43,061 nucleotides of DNA from Alphaproteobacteria bacterium (GCA_030433005.1 JAUILQ010000046.1:1-43061); one strand, 5' to 3'; shown: positions 24,404 through 32,992, counted from the stretch's first letter. Notes: generated by a model not told the origin, from the letters alone. Program-made: numbers and translations.

Positions 24404-25365
24404 GCGGCGGGCGCTCCCTGGCTTCTCGTTGAGGGGACGGCGCGGCGGCGGCCGCGCAGGGTCAGCAGCGCGGCGTCGATCCGGCCGTCCCGGCGCATCG
24501 CCTCGGCGAGCGCGGCGCCGGCGCGCAGGGCGCGCTCGATCTCGTGCGGCGCCAGCGGGCCGAGCGCGACGACGACCGGCAGGTCGCCGAGATCGCTGTC
24601 GGCCACGATCTCCCGCGCCGGGCGGCGCAGCACGGCCGGATGATCGTCGAGATCGACGGCGTTGGCGATCAGCGTCGCCGCGACGTCGGCCTCGGCGGCG
24701 CTCGGCGCCAGCACGGTGACGGCGTCGGCGATGCCGCGCGACAGGCTGCGGCCCTGGCGGCCGCTGGTCGCGGCGCCGCGCACCCGGCTGGCCGCGGGGA
24801 TCGAGGTCATCGCGCCCGGCAGGGCTTCGGCGAGATCGCCGACCAGCCCGAGCTCGAAGCCGCCGCCGGGCGCCAGGTGGAAGGCGATGTCGCCGCCGTC
24901 GTTGACCCAGGCCTTGGACAGCGCGCCGTCCGCGACCAGGGCGGCCAGCACGTGGTCGGCGACGGCGCCGGCGACCGCCGCCATCGGCGTCACCCAGAGG
25001 GCCGCGTGCGGCAGGCAGGCCGCCGCCATGGCGCGGGCGACCGGGTGTCGGAAGGAAGAGAGCCAGGCCTCGGCGTCGGTGACTCCCTCTCCGCCCCCCT
25101 GGGGGGGAGAGGGGCGGGGAGGGGAGTCCTCTGGAGCGGACTCGAAGAGCGGTACCGGCGTCCTGAGCAGCGGCAGCTCGGCGGCGAGGGCGGCGAGCAG
25201 GCCGTGGAAGGCGCGCTCGGCGCGGGCGTAGGCGGCCTCGACCTCGGCCGCCTCGCCCTCGGCGCCGATCACCAGGTCGATCGGGCCGTCCTGCAGGTGC
25301 AGGCGGTTGCCCGGCAGGCGGTCGGGGGGCAGGCGCCGTCCCGCCGGCATCGCCAGGGCGCTCAT
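24394..25365 (-). CDS. UPF0280 (ApbE-like fold) family protein with an in-frame repeat insertion
   Basis: A 323-residue protein of the UPF0280 family, related in fold to the FMN transferase ApbE. Family blocks are LHLQDGPIDLVIGAEG near the N-terminus, TPMAAVAGAVADHVL, KAWVNDGGDIAFHL, GIADAVTVLAPSAAEADVAATLIANAVD and the terminal ALLTLRGRR. Residues about 78-94 (EDSPPRPSPPQGGGEG) are encoded by a palindromic repeat element and look like an insertion into a surface loop. The ATG overlaps the preceding gene's stop (ATGA). Function is not established; a flavin-related role, perhaps supplying or attaching a cofactor for the neighbouring reductase, is a guess from the fold. Confidence 0.88.
   Translation of the reverse strand: MSALAMPAGRRLPPDRLPGNRLHLQDGPIDLVIGAEGEAAEVEAAYARAERAFHGLLAALAAELPLLRTPVPLFESAPEDSPPRPSPPQGGGEGVTDAEAWLSSFRHPVARAMAAACLPHAALWVTPMAAVAGAVADHVLAALVADGALSKAWVNDGGDIAFHLAPGGGFELGLVGDLAEALPGAMTSIPAASRVRGAATSGRQGRSLSRGIADAVTVLAPSAAEADVAATLIANAVDLDDHPAVLRRPAREIVADSDLGDLPVVVALGPLAPHEIERALRAGAALAEAMRRDGRIDAALLTLRGRRRAVPSTRSQGAPAAWS
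25081..25128. repeat. Palindromic element inside the UPF0280 coding sequence
   Basis: Outer arms GACTCCC (25081-25087) and GGGAGTC (25122-25128) enclose a near-palindrome CCCTCTCCGCCCCCCTGGGG and its complement up to 25113. The core resembles the intergenic element at 18644-18777. It keeps the reading frame and adds about 16 Pro/Gly-rich residues, like the protein-coding palindromic insertions known from Rickettsia. Confidence 0.7.
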
Positions 25366-26861
25366 CGCCGCGGCTCCAGCGGCCAGGGATTGTCGGCGCG
25401 CCAGGGCGCGGCGCGCGCCGTATCCTTCTGCTCGGCCAGCACCTCGCTCAGCGCCACGACCGCGCCGGCATGGCCGCCGAGCGCCTCGTAGTCGGCACGG
25501 CTCATGGTGAACTCCATGGGCGCCACGATCGCCGGGGTCGGCACGTAGCCGAAGGCGTTGGCAGGCATGCGCAGCACGTCGACCATCACGGTGATGCCGC
25601 CGCCGGGCCAGACGTAGACCGGTGCGCCGCCCATGGTGACGCGGGTCAGCGCCGACTTGACCGAGCGGGTCAGGTGCACCGGGTTCTCGGTGACGCCGGC
25701 GCGCAGGGAGCCGCCGGCGCCGGCCATGAAGACGACCGAGCAGAGCGCCGGCTCGCAGTTCTCGCCGATGCGCTCGACGACCTTGGCGACCGGCGCCGGG
25801 ATCTCGGCGGGGACCGGGCGGAGGTCGTCGTCGAGCACGCAGTAGAGGGCGTCCTCGCCGGTCGTCGAGGTCAGCAGCAGGCGCAGCCCCGGCCAGGCGG
25901 TCTTGGCGTCGATCGACTCGATGACCGACAGCGGCTCGGTGATGTCGGTGCCGCCCCAGCCGCTGCCCGGCTCGGCGACCTGGAAGTAGCGGCCCGGCGT
26001 CGAGCGGCGGCCGCGCACCCGGATGCCGGCGGGCGGCATGTCCAGGCACTTGCCGGCCTGGTGCTCGGTCAGCACGCCGGTGATGTGGTCGTCGACGACG
26101 ATCACCTCGTCGACCTCGCCGTGCCACTGCTGGGCGAAGATGCCGATCGTCGCCGAGCCGCAGCCGACGCGCATGCGCTCCTCGCGGTGGCCGTCGACGA
26201 CCGGCGCCTGGCCGGCCTGGACGGTGACCGTCGAGCCGCCGTCGATGGCCAGCTCGACGGCCTCGCCGCTGCACAGGGAGAGCAGCGTTTGGCAGGTCAG
26301 GTTGCCTTCCTTCTTGCTGCCGCCGGTCAGGTGGCGCACGCCGCCGAGCGAGAGCATCTGGGAGCCGTACTCGGCGGTCGTGACGTGGCCGACCGGCTCG
26401 CCCTTGACCCGGATCGCCGCCGTCTCGGGGCCGAGGTGCCGGTCGGTGTCGATCTTCACCTTGACGCCGCAGTAGCTGAAGATGCCCTCGGTCACGACCG
26501 TGACGGTGTCGAGGCCCTGGTACTGCGAGGCGACGATGAAGGGCGCCGGCTTGTAGTCGGGATAGGTCGTGCCGCTGCCGATGCCGGTGACGAAGGTCTC
26601 GGCCTGCTGCAGGATGCGGCCGTCCCACTCGTCGCCTCCCTGGAACGGCACCAGCTCGCCGCCGGACTCGGCGACCCGCTGGGTCAGCACCAGCGGGTCG
26701 GTGCGGGTCAGCAGGCCGTCCTCGTTTGCGTAGCGGCCGCAGGCGCCGGCCTTGCCCGGCCGGATGCGGCAGAGCACCGGGCAGGCGTCGCAGCGCACGA
26801 TGCCCTCGGTGCCCTCCTGGGCACCGAACTTCTGGTTCACGGGAGGGGGGCCGTTAGCCAT
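25362..26861 (-). CDS. 6-hydroxynicotinate reductase-like iron-sulfur protein
   Basis: A 499-residue protein that matches, from memory of the family, the 6-hydroxynicotinate reductase (Hnr) of Eubacterium barkeri and its proteobacterial homologues. That enzyme reduces a hydroxylated pyridine ring to the tetrahydro-6-oxo form using ferredoxin. The N-terminus has C24-x2-C27-x3-C31-x9-C41 (CDACPVLCRIRPGKAGACGRY), a probable 4Fe-4S site. Later blocks are FVTGIGSGTTYPDYKPAPFIV, VVTEGIFSYCGVKVKIDTDRH, MRVGCGSATIGIFAQQ and VYVWPGGGITVMVDV. It overlaps the molybdopterin subunit gene by 8 bases and UPF0280 by 4. Preceding hydroxylation by the molybdenum enzyme fits the known nicotinate pathway order. 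The actual ring substrate here is not known. Confidence 0.82.
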   Translation of the reverse strand: MANGPPPVNQKFGAQEGTEGIVRCDACPVLCRIRPGKAGACGRYANEDGLLTRTDPLVLTQRVAESGGELVPFQGGDEWDGRILQQAETFVTGIGSGTTYPDYKPAPFIVASQYQGLDTVTVVTEGIFSYCGVKVKIDTDRHLGPETAAIRVKGEPVGHVTTAEYGSQMLSLGGVRHLTGGSKKEGNLTCQTLLSLCSGEAVELAIDGGSTVTVQAGQAPVVDGHREERMRVGCGSATIGIFAQQWHGEVDEVIVVDDHITGVLTEHQAGKCLDMPPAGIRVRGRRSTPGRYFQVAEPGSGWGGTDITEPLSVIESIDAKTAWPGLRLLLTSTTGEDALYCVLDDDLRPVPAEIPAPVAKVVERIGENCEPALCSVVFMAGAGGSLRAGVTENPVHLTRSVKSALTRVTMGGAPVYVWPGGGITVMVDVLRMPANAFGYVPTPAIVAPMEFTMSRADYEALGGHAGAVVALSEVLAEQKDTARAAPWRADNPWPLEPRR

Positions 26862-29649
26862 GGCCGGCCTCCTTCAGCAGCGCGCGCAGGCGGTGCGGCA
26901 GGCAGGGGGCCTGGCGTACGACGACGCCGGTGGCGTGGCGGATCGCCCCGAAGATCGCCGGCGCGGTCGGCACCAGCGCCGGCTCGCCGATGCCCTTGGC
27001 GCCGTAGGGGCCGAGCGGCTCGGCGTCCTCGACCAGGTGGATCTCGATCTCCGGAACGTCGCCGGCGGAGGGGATCAGGTAGTCGTGCAGGTTCTCGGTG
27101 CGGCCCGGCAGGTACTCCTCCATCAGGGCGAGACCGATGCCCTGGGCGATGCCGCCCTCGATCTGGCCCTCGACGAGCAGCGGGTTGACCGCGCGGCCGA
27201 GGTCGTGGGCGGCGACGATGCGGTGCAGCGCGACGGTGCCGAGCTCGAGGTCGACCTCGAGCTCGGCGAGCTGCGCGGCGAAGCCGTAGGTCGCGTATGG
27301 GCTGCCCTGGCCCTTCGCGTCGAGCGGCGTGGTCGGCGGGTCGAAGCGGCCGTGGCCCTCGAGCGGCTGCTCCAGACGCTCCAGCGCGAGGCTGCGCGCG
27401 CGGCCGCCCTCGACGACCTCCAGCGTGCCGCCGGCGAGGCGCAGGACGGCGTCCGGGCCGGCGTTGGCGAGGCGCAGGATCTGGCCGCGCAGGTCGAGGC
27501 CGGCGAGCTCCGCCGCCTTGCCCGAGACGAAGGTCTGGCGCGAGGCCGAGGTCTTGCCGGCGTCCGGCGTCAGGTCGGTGTCGCCGACGACCTGGCGGAA
27601 GGCCGAGACCGGCAGGCCGAGCGCGTCGGCGCAGATCTGCAGCATCACCGTGGCCGAGCCCTGGCCGATGTCGACGGCGCCGTTGTAGAGCGTCAGGCCG
27701 CCCTCGCGGTCGAGCACGACGCGCATGTCCGAGGGGTTGGCCAGCGCCGTGTTGCCGATGCCGTACCACATGCAGCCGACGCCGACGCCGCGTCGCGTGC
27801 GGCCGCGCCTGGCGGCGTTGAAGTCCTCCGCCGCGGCGCGCAGCGCCCGCCAGCGCGGCTGCAGGATCTCCAGGCACTGCGCCAGGCCGGCCGAGTGCTC
27901 CAGCACCTGGCCGGTCGCGGTCGACTGGCCCGGCCGGATCGCGTTGGCCAGCCGGAAGGCCAGCGGGTCCCTGCCCAGGCGCTCGGCGAGGTCGTCCATC
28001 AGGCACTCGTGGGCGATCGCCGCCTGCGGCACGCCGAAGCCGCGGAAGGCGCCGGCCGGCGGCTCGTTGGTGTAGAGCGCGCGGCTGAGCACGCGGACGT
28101 TGGGCAGGTGGTAGGGCCCGCTGGCGTGGACCGGTACGCGGCCGGCGACGGTCGGCCCCCAGGAGGCGTAGGCGCCGGTGTTGAAGTCGCCCTCGAAGTC
28201 GAGCGCCAGCAGCCGGCCCTCGGCGTCCGCGGCGGCCTTGGCCGCGATCTCGGAGGGGTGGCGCTTGGTCGTCGCGGCCATCGATTCGTTGCGGCTGTAG
28301 ACGCCGCGCACCGGCCGCTCCAGCACCCAGGCGGCGACCGCCAGCAGCGGCTGGATCGAGACGTCGAGCTTGCCGCCGAAGCCGCCGCCGCAGGCGCTGG
28401 GGCGGATGCGCACGGCCTCGGGCGCCAGGCCGACGACGCGGGCGACCTCGTCGCGGTCCATGTAGGGCGCCTGGGTGCAGCCCCAGACCTCGAGCCGCTG
28501 GCCGACGCGCTCGGCGTAGCCGGCCTCCGGCTCGATGTAGGCGTGCTCGACGAAGCCGGTGCGCCAGGTCCCCTCGGCGACCGTCGCCGCCCCGGCCGCG
28601 GCCGGATCGGCGAAGACATCGGCCGGCGTGCCCTTCTCGACGTAGCCGCGGATCAGCTCGTTGCCCTCGGCGAAGCCGTGCAGCTGCGGCGCGTCCGGCG
28701 CCTTGGCGGCGGCGCAGCCGGTGACCGGTTCGGCCGGCTGCCAGGCGATCGGAATCTCGGCGGCCGGGATCGCCTCGACCGTCTCGCGGTCGCCGACCAG
28801 CGCCAGCACGGCCTCGCCCCGGTAGCGCGCGAAGCCCTCGGCGAACACCGGCTGGTCCTTGAGGTGCGGGTAGATGCCGTAGGAGTTCTCCCCCGGCACG
28901 TCGGCGGCGGTCAGCACGCGCACGAGGCCCGGCCATTTCGCGTGCAGCGGCGCGAGGTCGCCGATCTCGAAGCGCGCCGAGGCGTGCGGCGAGCGGACCG
29001 CGCGCAGCCAGAGCGCCTCGGCCGGAGCCGCGTCGGCGCCGAAGCGCTCGGCGCCGGTCAGCTTGGCGAGGCCGTCGGCGCGCGGCAGGCGCCGGCCGAC
29101 GCTCGGTGCCTCGTCGGCCTCTGCCGCGCCGTTGCCCTCCTGCGGAAGGCTCGGCGCGGCGACCACGGCCTCGACGATCTTGCGGTAGCCGGTGCAGCGG
29201 CAGAGCACGCCGCCGAGCGCGTCCTCGACCTCGGCGGCCGTCGGCTCGGCCACGCGCGCCAGCAGGTCGCTCGCCGCCATCAGCATGCCCGGCGTGCAGA
29301 TGCCGCACTGCGCCGCGCCGTGCAGGTGGAAGCTGCGCTGCAGCGCCGAGAGGCGCCCCTCCTCGGCCAGCCCCTCGACCGTGACGACGTGGCACCCGGC
29401 GGCCTGGGCCAGCGGCACCAGGCAGGCGCAGACCTGGCGGCCGTCGAGCCGCACGGTGCAGGCGCCGCAGTCGCCGGCGTCGCAGCCGACCTTGGTGCCG
29501 GTCAGGCCCAGGTGGTCGCGCAGCACCGTGGTCAGGCGGGTGAAGGGCCCGGCCCGCACGGCGACCGGCCGGCCGTTGACGGTGAACTCGACGGCCGCCG
29601 TCTCGGCCTGCCGCTCCGGGGCGGGCGCATTCAGCGTGTCCGGGCTCAT
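26854..29649 (-). CDS. Molybdenum hydroxylase, fused 2Fe-2S and molybdopterin subunit (xanthine dehydrogenase family)
   Basis: A 931-residue fusion. Residues about 20-165 are the two-cluster iron-sulfur domain: C56-x4-C61-x2-C64-x11-C76 (2Fe-2S ferredoxin type), and C115-x2-C118-x31-C150-x-C152 (alpha-helical cluster). Residues about 185-931 are the large molybdopterin-cytosine-dinucleotide domain with GGGFGGKLD, PPAGAFRGFGVPQA and GIGEPALVP, in which E889 is the expected catalytic base. These enzymes hydroxylate electron-poor ring carbons with water as oxygen source, for example nicotinate or purines. Fusion of small and large subunits occurs in some family members. It overlaps the FAD subunit gene by 4 bases. 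The substrate is unassigned; context favours a nicotinate-like heterocycle. Confidence 0.92.
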   Translation of the reverse strand: MSPDTLNAPAPERQAETAAVEFTVNGRPVAVRAGPFTRLTTVLRDHLGLTGTKVGCDAGDCGACTVRLDGRQVCACLVPLAQAAGCHVVTVEGLAEEGRLSALQRSFHLHGAAQCGICTPGMLMAASDLLARVAEPTAAEVEDALGGVLCRCTGYRKIVEAVVAAPSLPQEGNGAAEADEAPSVGRRLPRADGLAKLTGAERFGADAAPAEALWLRAVRSPHASARFEIGDLAPLHAKWPGLVRVLTAADVPGENSYGIYPHLKDQPVFAEGFARYRGEAVLALVGDRETVEAIPAAEIPIAWQPAEPVTGCAAAKAPDAPQLHGFAEGNELIRGYVEKGTPADVFADPAAAGAATVAEGTWRTGFVEHAYIEPEAGYAERVGQRLEVWGCTQAPYMDRDEVARVVGLAPEAVRIRPSACGGGFGGKLDVSIQPLLAVAAWVLERPVRGVYSRNESMAATTKRHPSEIAAKAAADAEGRLLALDFEGDFNTGAYASWGPTVAGRVPVHASGPYHLPNVRVLSRALYTNEPPAGAFRGFGVPQAAIAHECLMDDLAERLGRDPLAFRLANAIRPGQSTATGQVLEHSAGLAQCLEILQPRWRALRAAAEDFNAARRGRTRRGVGVGCMWYGIGNTALANPSDMRVVLDREGGLTLYNGAVDIGQGSATVMLQICADALGLPVSAFRQVVGDTDLTPDAGKTSASRQTFVSGKAAELAGLDLRGQILRLANAGPDAVLRLAGGTLEVVEGGRARSLALERLEQPLEGHGRFDPPTTPLDAKGQGSPYATYGFAAQLAELEVDLELGTVALHRIVAAHDLGRAVNPLLVEGQIEGGIAQGIGLALMEEYLPGRTENLHDYLIPSAGDVPEIEIHLVEDAEPLGPYGAKGIGEPALVPTAPAIFGAIRHATGVVVRQAPCLPHRLRALLKEAGHG

Positions 29650-30515
29650 GCCGCGCGCTCCAGGCCGGGGGCGGCCAGCGTCTCGAGGGCGCGCCGGACC
29701 AGCGTGACCGCCGCCTCCGAGCGGTAGCCTGCGGTGGCGCGGGCGTCGTCGATCGGCGACAGCTCGGCGAGGTGGTCGGCGGTGACGGCCTCGGCGAGCG
29801 AGGCGTCGCAGGGCCGGCCGCGCAGCGCCGCCTCCAGCGCCGGCAGCCGCCGGGCGACCGCCGAGCAGCTGCCGACGGCGACGCGCGCCGCCGTGACCCG
29901 GCCGTCGGCGACCTCCAGCGTGGCGGCCACCATGACGATCGAGATCACCAGGTAGCGGCGCGCCCCGAGCTTGAGGAAGGTGGCGCGCGCCGGCGCCGCC
30001 GGCTTCGGAATCTCGATCGCGACCAGCAGCTCGTCGGGCCGGCGCGCCGTCCGGCGGTTGCCGAGCAGGAACTCGGCGAGCGGCAGGCGCCGGCTGCCGG
30101 CCCTGCTCGCCAGCTCGACCTCGGCGTCGAGCGCCAGCAGCGCCGGCACGCCGTCGGCGGCCGGCGAGGCGTTGCAGAGGTTGCCGGCCAGGGTGCCGCG
30201 GTTCTGGATCTGCCGGCCGCCGACCTCGCGCGCCGCCAGGCGCAGGCCCTCGAACCAGTCGGGCAGGCCGGCCTCGAGGAGCTCGCTCCAGATGGTCAGC
30301 GCGCCCAGGCGCCAGCGATCCTCGCGCTCGGCGACGCCGCGCAGCTCGGGCAGGGCGGAGATGTCGAGCAGGTCGAGGTCGGGCGCCTGGTTCCAGGCGG
30401 CGAGGTTGGCCTGCGCGGGATAGAGGTCGGTGCCGCCGGCCAGCGGCGTCAGGCTGCCGGACGCCAGCGCGTCGAGCGCCTCGGCCAGCGAGGCAGGCCG
30501 CAGGTAGACCCCCAT
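29646..30515 (-). CDS. Molybdenum hydroxylase FAD-binding subunit (CoxM/XdhB type)
   Basis: A 289-residue medium subunit that passes electrons from the iron-sulfur clusters to an acceptor through FAD. FAD-binding family segments are PLAGGTDLYP (residues about 24-33), REVGGRQIQNRGTLAGNLCNASPAAD in the middle, and ELLVAIEIPKP, followed by the CO dehydrogenase flavoprotein C-terminal domain (KLGARRYLVISIVMVAATLEV). GGGAG-like ribosome site GGGAG precedes the ATG at 30515. It is the first gene of the minus-strand catabolic cluster and overlaps the large subunit gene in an ATGA arrangement, so the promoter should lie in the divergent gap 30516-30752. Confidence 0.93.
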   Translation of the reverse strand: MGVYLRPASLAEALDALASGSLTPLAGGTDLYPAQANLAAWNQAPDLDLLDISALPELRGVAEREDRWRLGALTIWSELLEAGLPDWFEGLRLAAREVGGRQIQNRGTLAGNLCNASPAADGVPALLALDAEVELASRAGSRRLPLAEFLLGNRRTARRPDELLVAIEIPKPAAPARATFLKLGARRYLVISIVMVAATLEVADGRVTAARVAVGSCSAVARRLPALEAALRGRPCDASLAEAVTADHLAELSPIDDARATAGYRSEAAVTLVRRALETLAAPGLERAA

Positions 30516-30752
30516 GCCGTCTCCCGATCCATCGCCGGCCGCGGTACCCCGATCGGCCCGCTCCGCCAGCGAAGACCGGGATTGGAGCGGATCGGCCGGC
30601 GGGGTGTCAAGCGGGCGGCGCGGCGCTGCAACCGGGGTGACGCCTGCCGGGGGCGCCGCTCGCCCCGGGTTGTTCCGGCCTCGCCGAAGGTCCAGGGTCG
30701 GCGGGATCGTCCGCCGGACGCGGAAGCCCACCGACCGAGGAGGACGCGGCCG
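30516..30752. promoter_or_regulatory. Divergent promoter region for the catabolic cluster and the methyltransferase genes
   Basis: This 237-base gap separates two divergent gene groups and must hold both promoters. Related inverted segments GATCGGCCCGCTCC (30551-30564) and GGAGCGGATCGGCC (30584-30597) are imperfect arms of a possible operator. No sigma-70 boxes are clear enough to name. A GAGGAGGA ribosome site at about 30737-30744 serves the plus-strand gene. Confidence 0.4.
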
Positions 30753-31676
30753 ATGTCCTACGCCGCCGTGGAAGACCGCCTGCGCCGGGGCGGCGTGCTG
30801 CTGCTCGACGGCGGCACCAGCACCGAGCTGGAGAAGCGCGGCGTGTCGATGGCGCCGCAGGCCTGGTGCGGCGCGGCGGGAGTCGACAACGAGGAGGTTC
30901 TGGCGGCGATCCACCGCGACTACCTGGACGCCGGGGCCGAGATCCTGACCGCCAACACCTACGCCTCGAACCGCCTGCTGCTGGCGATGGACGGCTTCGG
31001 CGAGCGTTTCGAGGAGATCGTCCGCGGCGCGGTGCAGACAGCGAAGCGCGCGCGGGACGAGGCCGGCCGGCCCGAGGTGCTGCTTGCCGGCTCGCTGTCG
31101 CACCGCGGGCCGGTTGTCGCCGGCACGGCGCGGCCGGATAACGCGGCGGCCGGCGGCAAGGACGCGATGGCCGAGGCCTTCCGCGAGCTGGCGCTGCTGC
31201 TGCGCGACGAGGGTTGCGACCTGATCCTGCTGGAGATGATGTACGACCCGGAGCGCATGCCGCTGGCCTTCGACGCCGCCGCCGAGACCGGCCTGCCGGT
31301 CTGGGCCGGCTTCTCGGCCCGGCGCGGCGCCGACGGCCGCGTGCTCGGCTTCGGGCCGGAGCCCGACACGCCCTTCGAGGCGATCGTCTCGATCCTGGCC
31401 GACTACGAGGTCGCGGCGGCCGGCCTGATGCACAGCCAGGCCAACGTCGTCGGCGACGCCCTGGCGATCCTGCGCGAGCGGCACGACGGGCCGTTGCTGG
31501 CCTATCCCGATTCCGGCTTCTTCAGGTCGCCGCACTGGGTCTTCGAGAACGTCATCCCGCCGGCCGAGCTGCGGCGCTTCGCCGAGGACTGGGTCGCCGG
31601 CGGCGTCCAGGTCGTCGGCGGCTGCTGCGGCCTGTCGCCCGAGCACGTCGCCGCCCTGGCGCCGCTCAGGCGGTAG
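30753..31676 (+). CDS. Homocysteine S-methyltransferase family protein with altered zinc site
   Basis: A 307-residue TIM barrel of the homocysteine S-methyltransferase family (PF02574; BHMT, MmuM and MetH N-domain relatives). It has LLLDGGTSTELEKRGV, DAGAEILTANTYASNR, LLEMMYDPERMPLAF, YPDSG and the C-terminal VVGGCCG with C291-C292, two of the three zinc ligands. The third ligand normally is the Cys of a GVNC motif; here the corresponding place reads GLMHS, offering H227 instead. The enzyme could therefore use another thiol or methyl donor, or bind zinc through His. It would be a plausible acceptor side for methyl groups from betaines. A strong ribosome site precedes the ATG. Confidence 0.85.
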   Translation: MSYAAVEDRLRRGGVLLLDGGTSTELEKRGVSMAPQAWCGAAGVDNEEVLAAIHRDYLDAGAEILTANTYASNRLLLAMDGFGERFEEIVRGAVQTAKRARDEAGRPEVLLAGSLSHRGPVVAGTARPDNAAAGGKDAMAEAFRELALLLRDEGCDLILLEMMYDPERMPLAFDAAAETGLPVWAGFSARRGADGRVLGFGPEPDTPFEAIVSILADYEVAAAGLMHSQANVVGDALAILRERHDGPLLAYPDSGFFRSPHWVFENVIPPAELRRFAEDWVAGGVQVVGGCCGLSPEHVAALAPLRR

Positions 31677-31804
31677 CGGACGACGGGCACGGCGCCTGCC
31701 CGCGTCGCGAGGGGGCGCCGCGAATCTCTTCTCGTGTCACGGGGCTGCAAGAGGCCTATCCTGCCGGGTCCCGGCGATCCGCCGGCCAGGGAGGAGGGGG
31801 CGCC

Positions 31805-32914
31805 ATGTCCGGATCCGGCGAAGAGAAGCTCCACGCCTTCGTGGGCCGCCTGCTCGGCGACCTCGGCGGCGCCTACTCGGTGCCGCTGGTGCGCCTCGGC
31901 GACCGCCTCGGGCTCTACCGCATCCTCGCCGAGGAGGGCCCGATGACGGTCGAGGCGCTGGCCGCGGCCAGCGGCTGCGCGCCGCGCTACCTGCGCGAAT
32001 GGGCCTCGGCCCAGGCCGCCTCGGGCTACGTCACCTACGAGCCGGCCGGCGAGCGCTTCTCGCTGTCGGCCGAGCAGGCGATGGTCTTCGCGCTGCCCGA
32101 CAGCCCGGTCTACATGCTCGGCGCCTTCGACGTCGCCGCCGCCTTCCTGGACAACGAGGCCAAGGTCGAGCAGGGCTTCCGCAGCGGCGCCGGCGTCGCC
32201 TGGGGCGAGCAGGCCGGCTGCCTGTTCTGCGCGGTGGCCAGCTTCTTCCGGCCGGCCTACCGGAGCTTCCTGGTCGACGACTGGCTGCCGGCGCTCGACG
32301 GCGTCGTCGAGCGACTCGAGGCCGGCGGGCGGGTCGCCGACCTCGGCTGCGGCCACGGCTTCTCGACCATCCTCATGGCCCGGGCCTTCCCGGAAAGCCG
32401 CTTCGTCGGCTTCGACTTCCACGAACCCTCGGTCGCCGCCGCGCGCGAGCACGCCGAGGCCCACGGCGTCGCCGGCAACTGCCGCTTCGAGCTCGGCCGG
32501 GCCCAGGATTTCGGTGCGGCGGGCGACGAGGCGGACGACGCGCAGGCCTTCGATCTCGTGACCTGCTTCGACTGCCTGCACGACATGGGCGACCCGCGCG
32601 GCGCCGCCGCCCAGGTGCGCCGGCAGCTGCGGCCCGGCGGGCGCTGGATGATCGTGGAGCCGCTGGCCGGCGACCGCCTAGCCGACAACCTGAACCCCGT
32701 CGGCCGGCTGAACTACTGCGCCTCGACCATGGTCTGCGTGCCGACCGCCCTGGCCCAGGTGGGCGCGGAGGCGGGCGGCGAGGCGGGCGGCGAGGCCCTG
32801 GGCGCGGCGGCCGGCGAGCGCCGGCTCGCCGAGGTGATCCGCGCCGGCGGCTTCACGACGGTGCGCCGGGTCGCCGAGACGCCCTTCCACATGGTCCTGG
32901 AAGCCAGCGGCTGA
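31805..32914 (+). CDS. SAM-dependent methyltransferase with winged-helix N-domain
   Basis: A 369-residue class I methyltransferase. The N-terminal 100 residues form a winged-helix dimerisation domain (LVRLGDRLGLYRILAEEGPMTVEALAAASGCAPRYLREW pattern), as in Rv2258c-like and O-methyltransferase proteins. The catalytic domain starts near residue 175 with the SAM motif VADLGCGHGFSTILMA, then FVGFDFHEPSV, FDLVTCFDCLHDMGDP and LRPGGRWMIVEP. A short AGGEAGGEALG duplication at about residues 322-332 looks like a slippage insertion. It lies 128 bases after the homocysteine methyltransferase-like gene in the same direction. Its substrate is unknown; a small organic molecule is usual for this family. 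Confidence 0.88.
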   Translation: MSGSGEEKLHAFVGRLLGDLGGAYSVPLVRLGDRLGLYRILAEEGPMTVEALAAASGCAPRYLREWASAQAASGYVTYEPAGERFSLSAEQAMVFALPDSPVYMLGAFDVAAAFLDNEAKVEQGFRSGAGVAWGEQAGCLFCAVASFFRPAYRSFLVDDWLPALDGVVERLEAGGRVADLGCGHGFSTILMARAFPESRFVGFDFHEPSVAAAREHAEAHGVAGNCRFELGRAQDFGAAGDEADDAQAFDLVTCFDCLHDMGDPRGAAAQVRRQLRPGGRWMIVEPLAGDRLADNLNPVGRLNYCASTMVCVPTALAQVGAEAGGEAGGEALGAAAGERRLAEVIRAGGFTTVRRVAETPFHMVLEASG

Positions 32915-32964
32915 TCACTTGGCGTTGGCCCGGATCTCGGCGGCGGCAGGTCGCCGCTATTCAG

Positions 32965-32992
32965 CGTTATTACTTGAGAGAATCAAATAACG
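32965..32992. promoter_or_regulatory. AT-rich inverted repeat upstream of the bufferin operon
   Basis: CGTTATT (32965-32971) and AATAACG (32986-32992) are inverted copies. Between them TTGA (32974-32977) and TCAA (32983-32986) are also inverted, spaced by five bases. It is a local A/T-rich island in GC-rich DNA, about 118 bases before the bufA start. It could be an operator for the operon or, less likely, the end of the preceding transcript, as no T-run follows. The five-base spacing is one short of an FNR site. Confidence 0.45.

Noticed and set aside
32939..32956. Small GC hairpin after the SAM methyltransferase gene considered as terminator
   Set aside because: Stem of only five pairs and no T-tract; not distinguishable from chance in GC-rich DNA.
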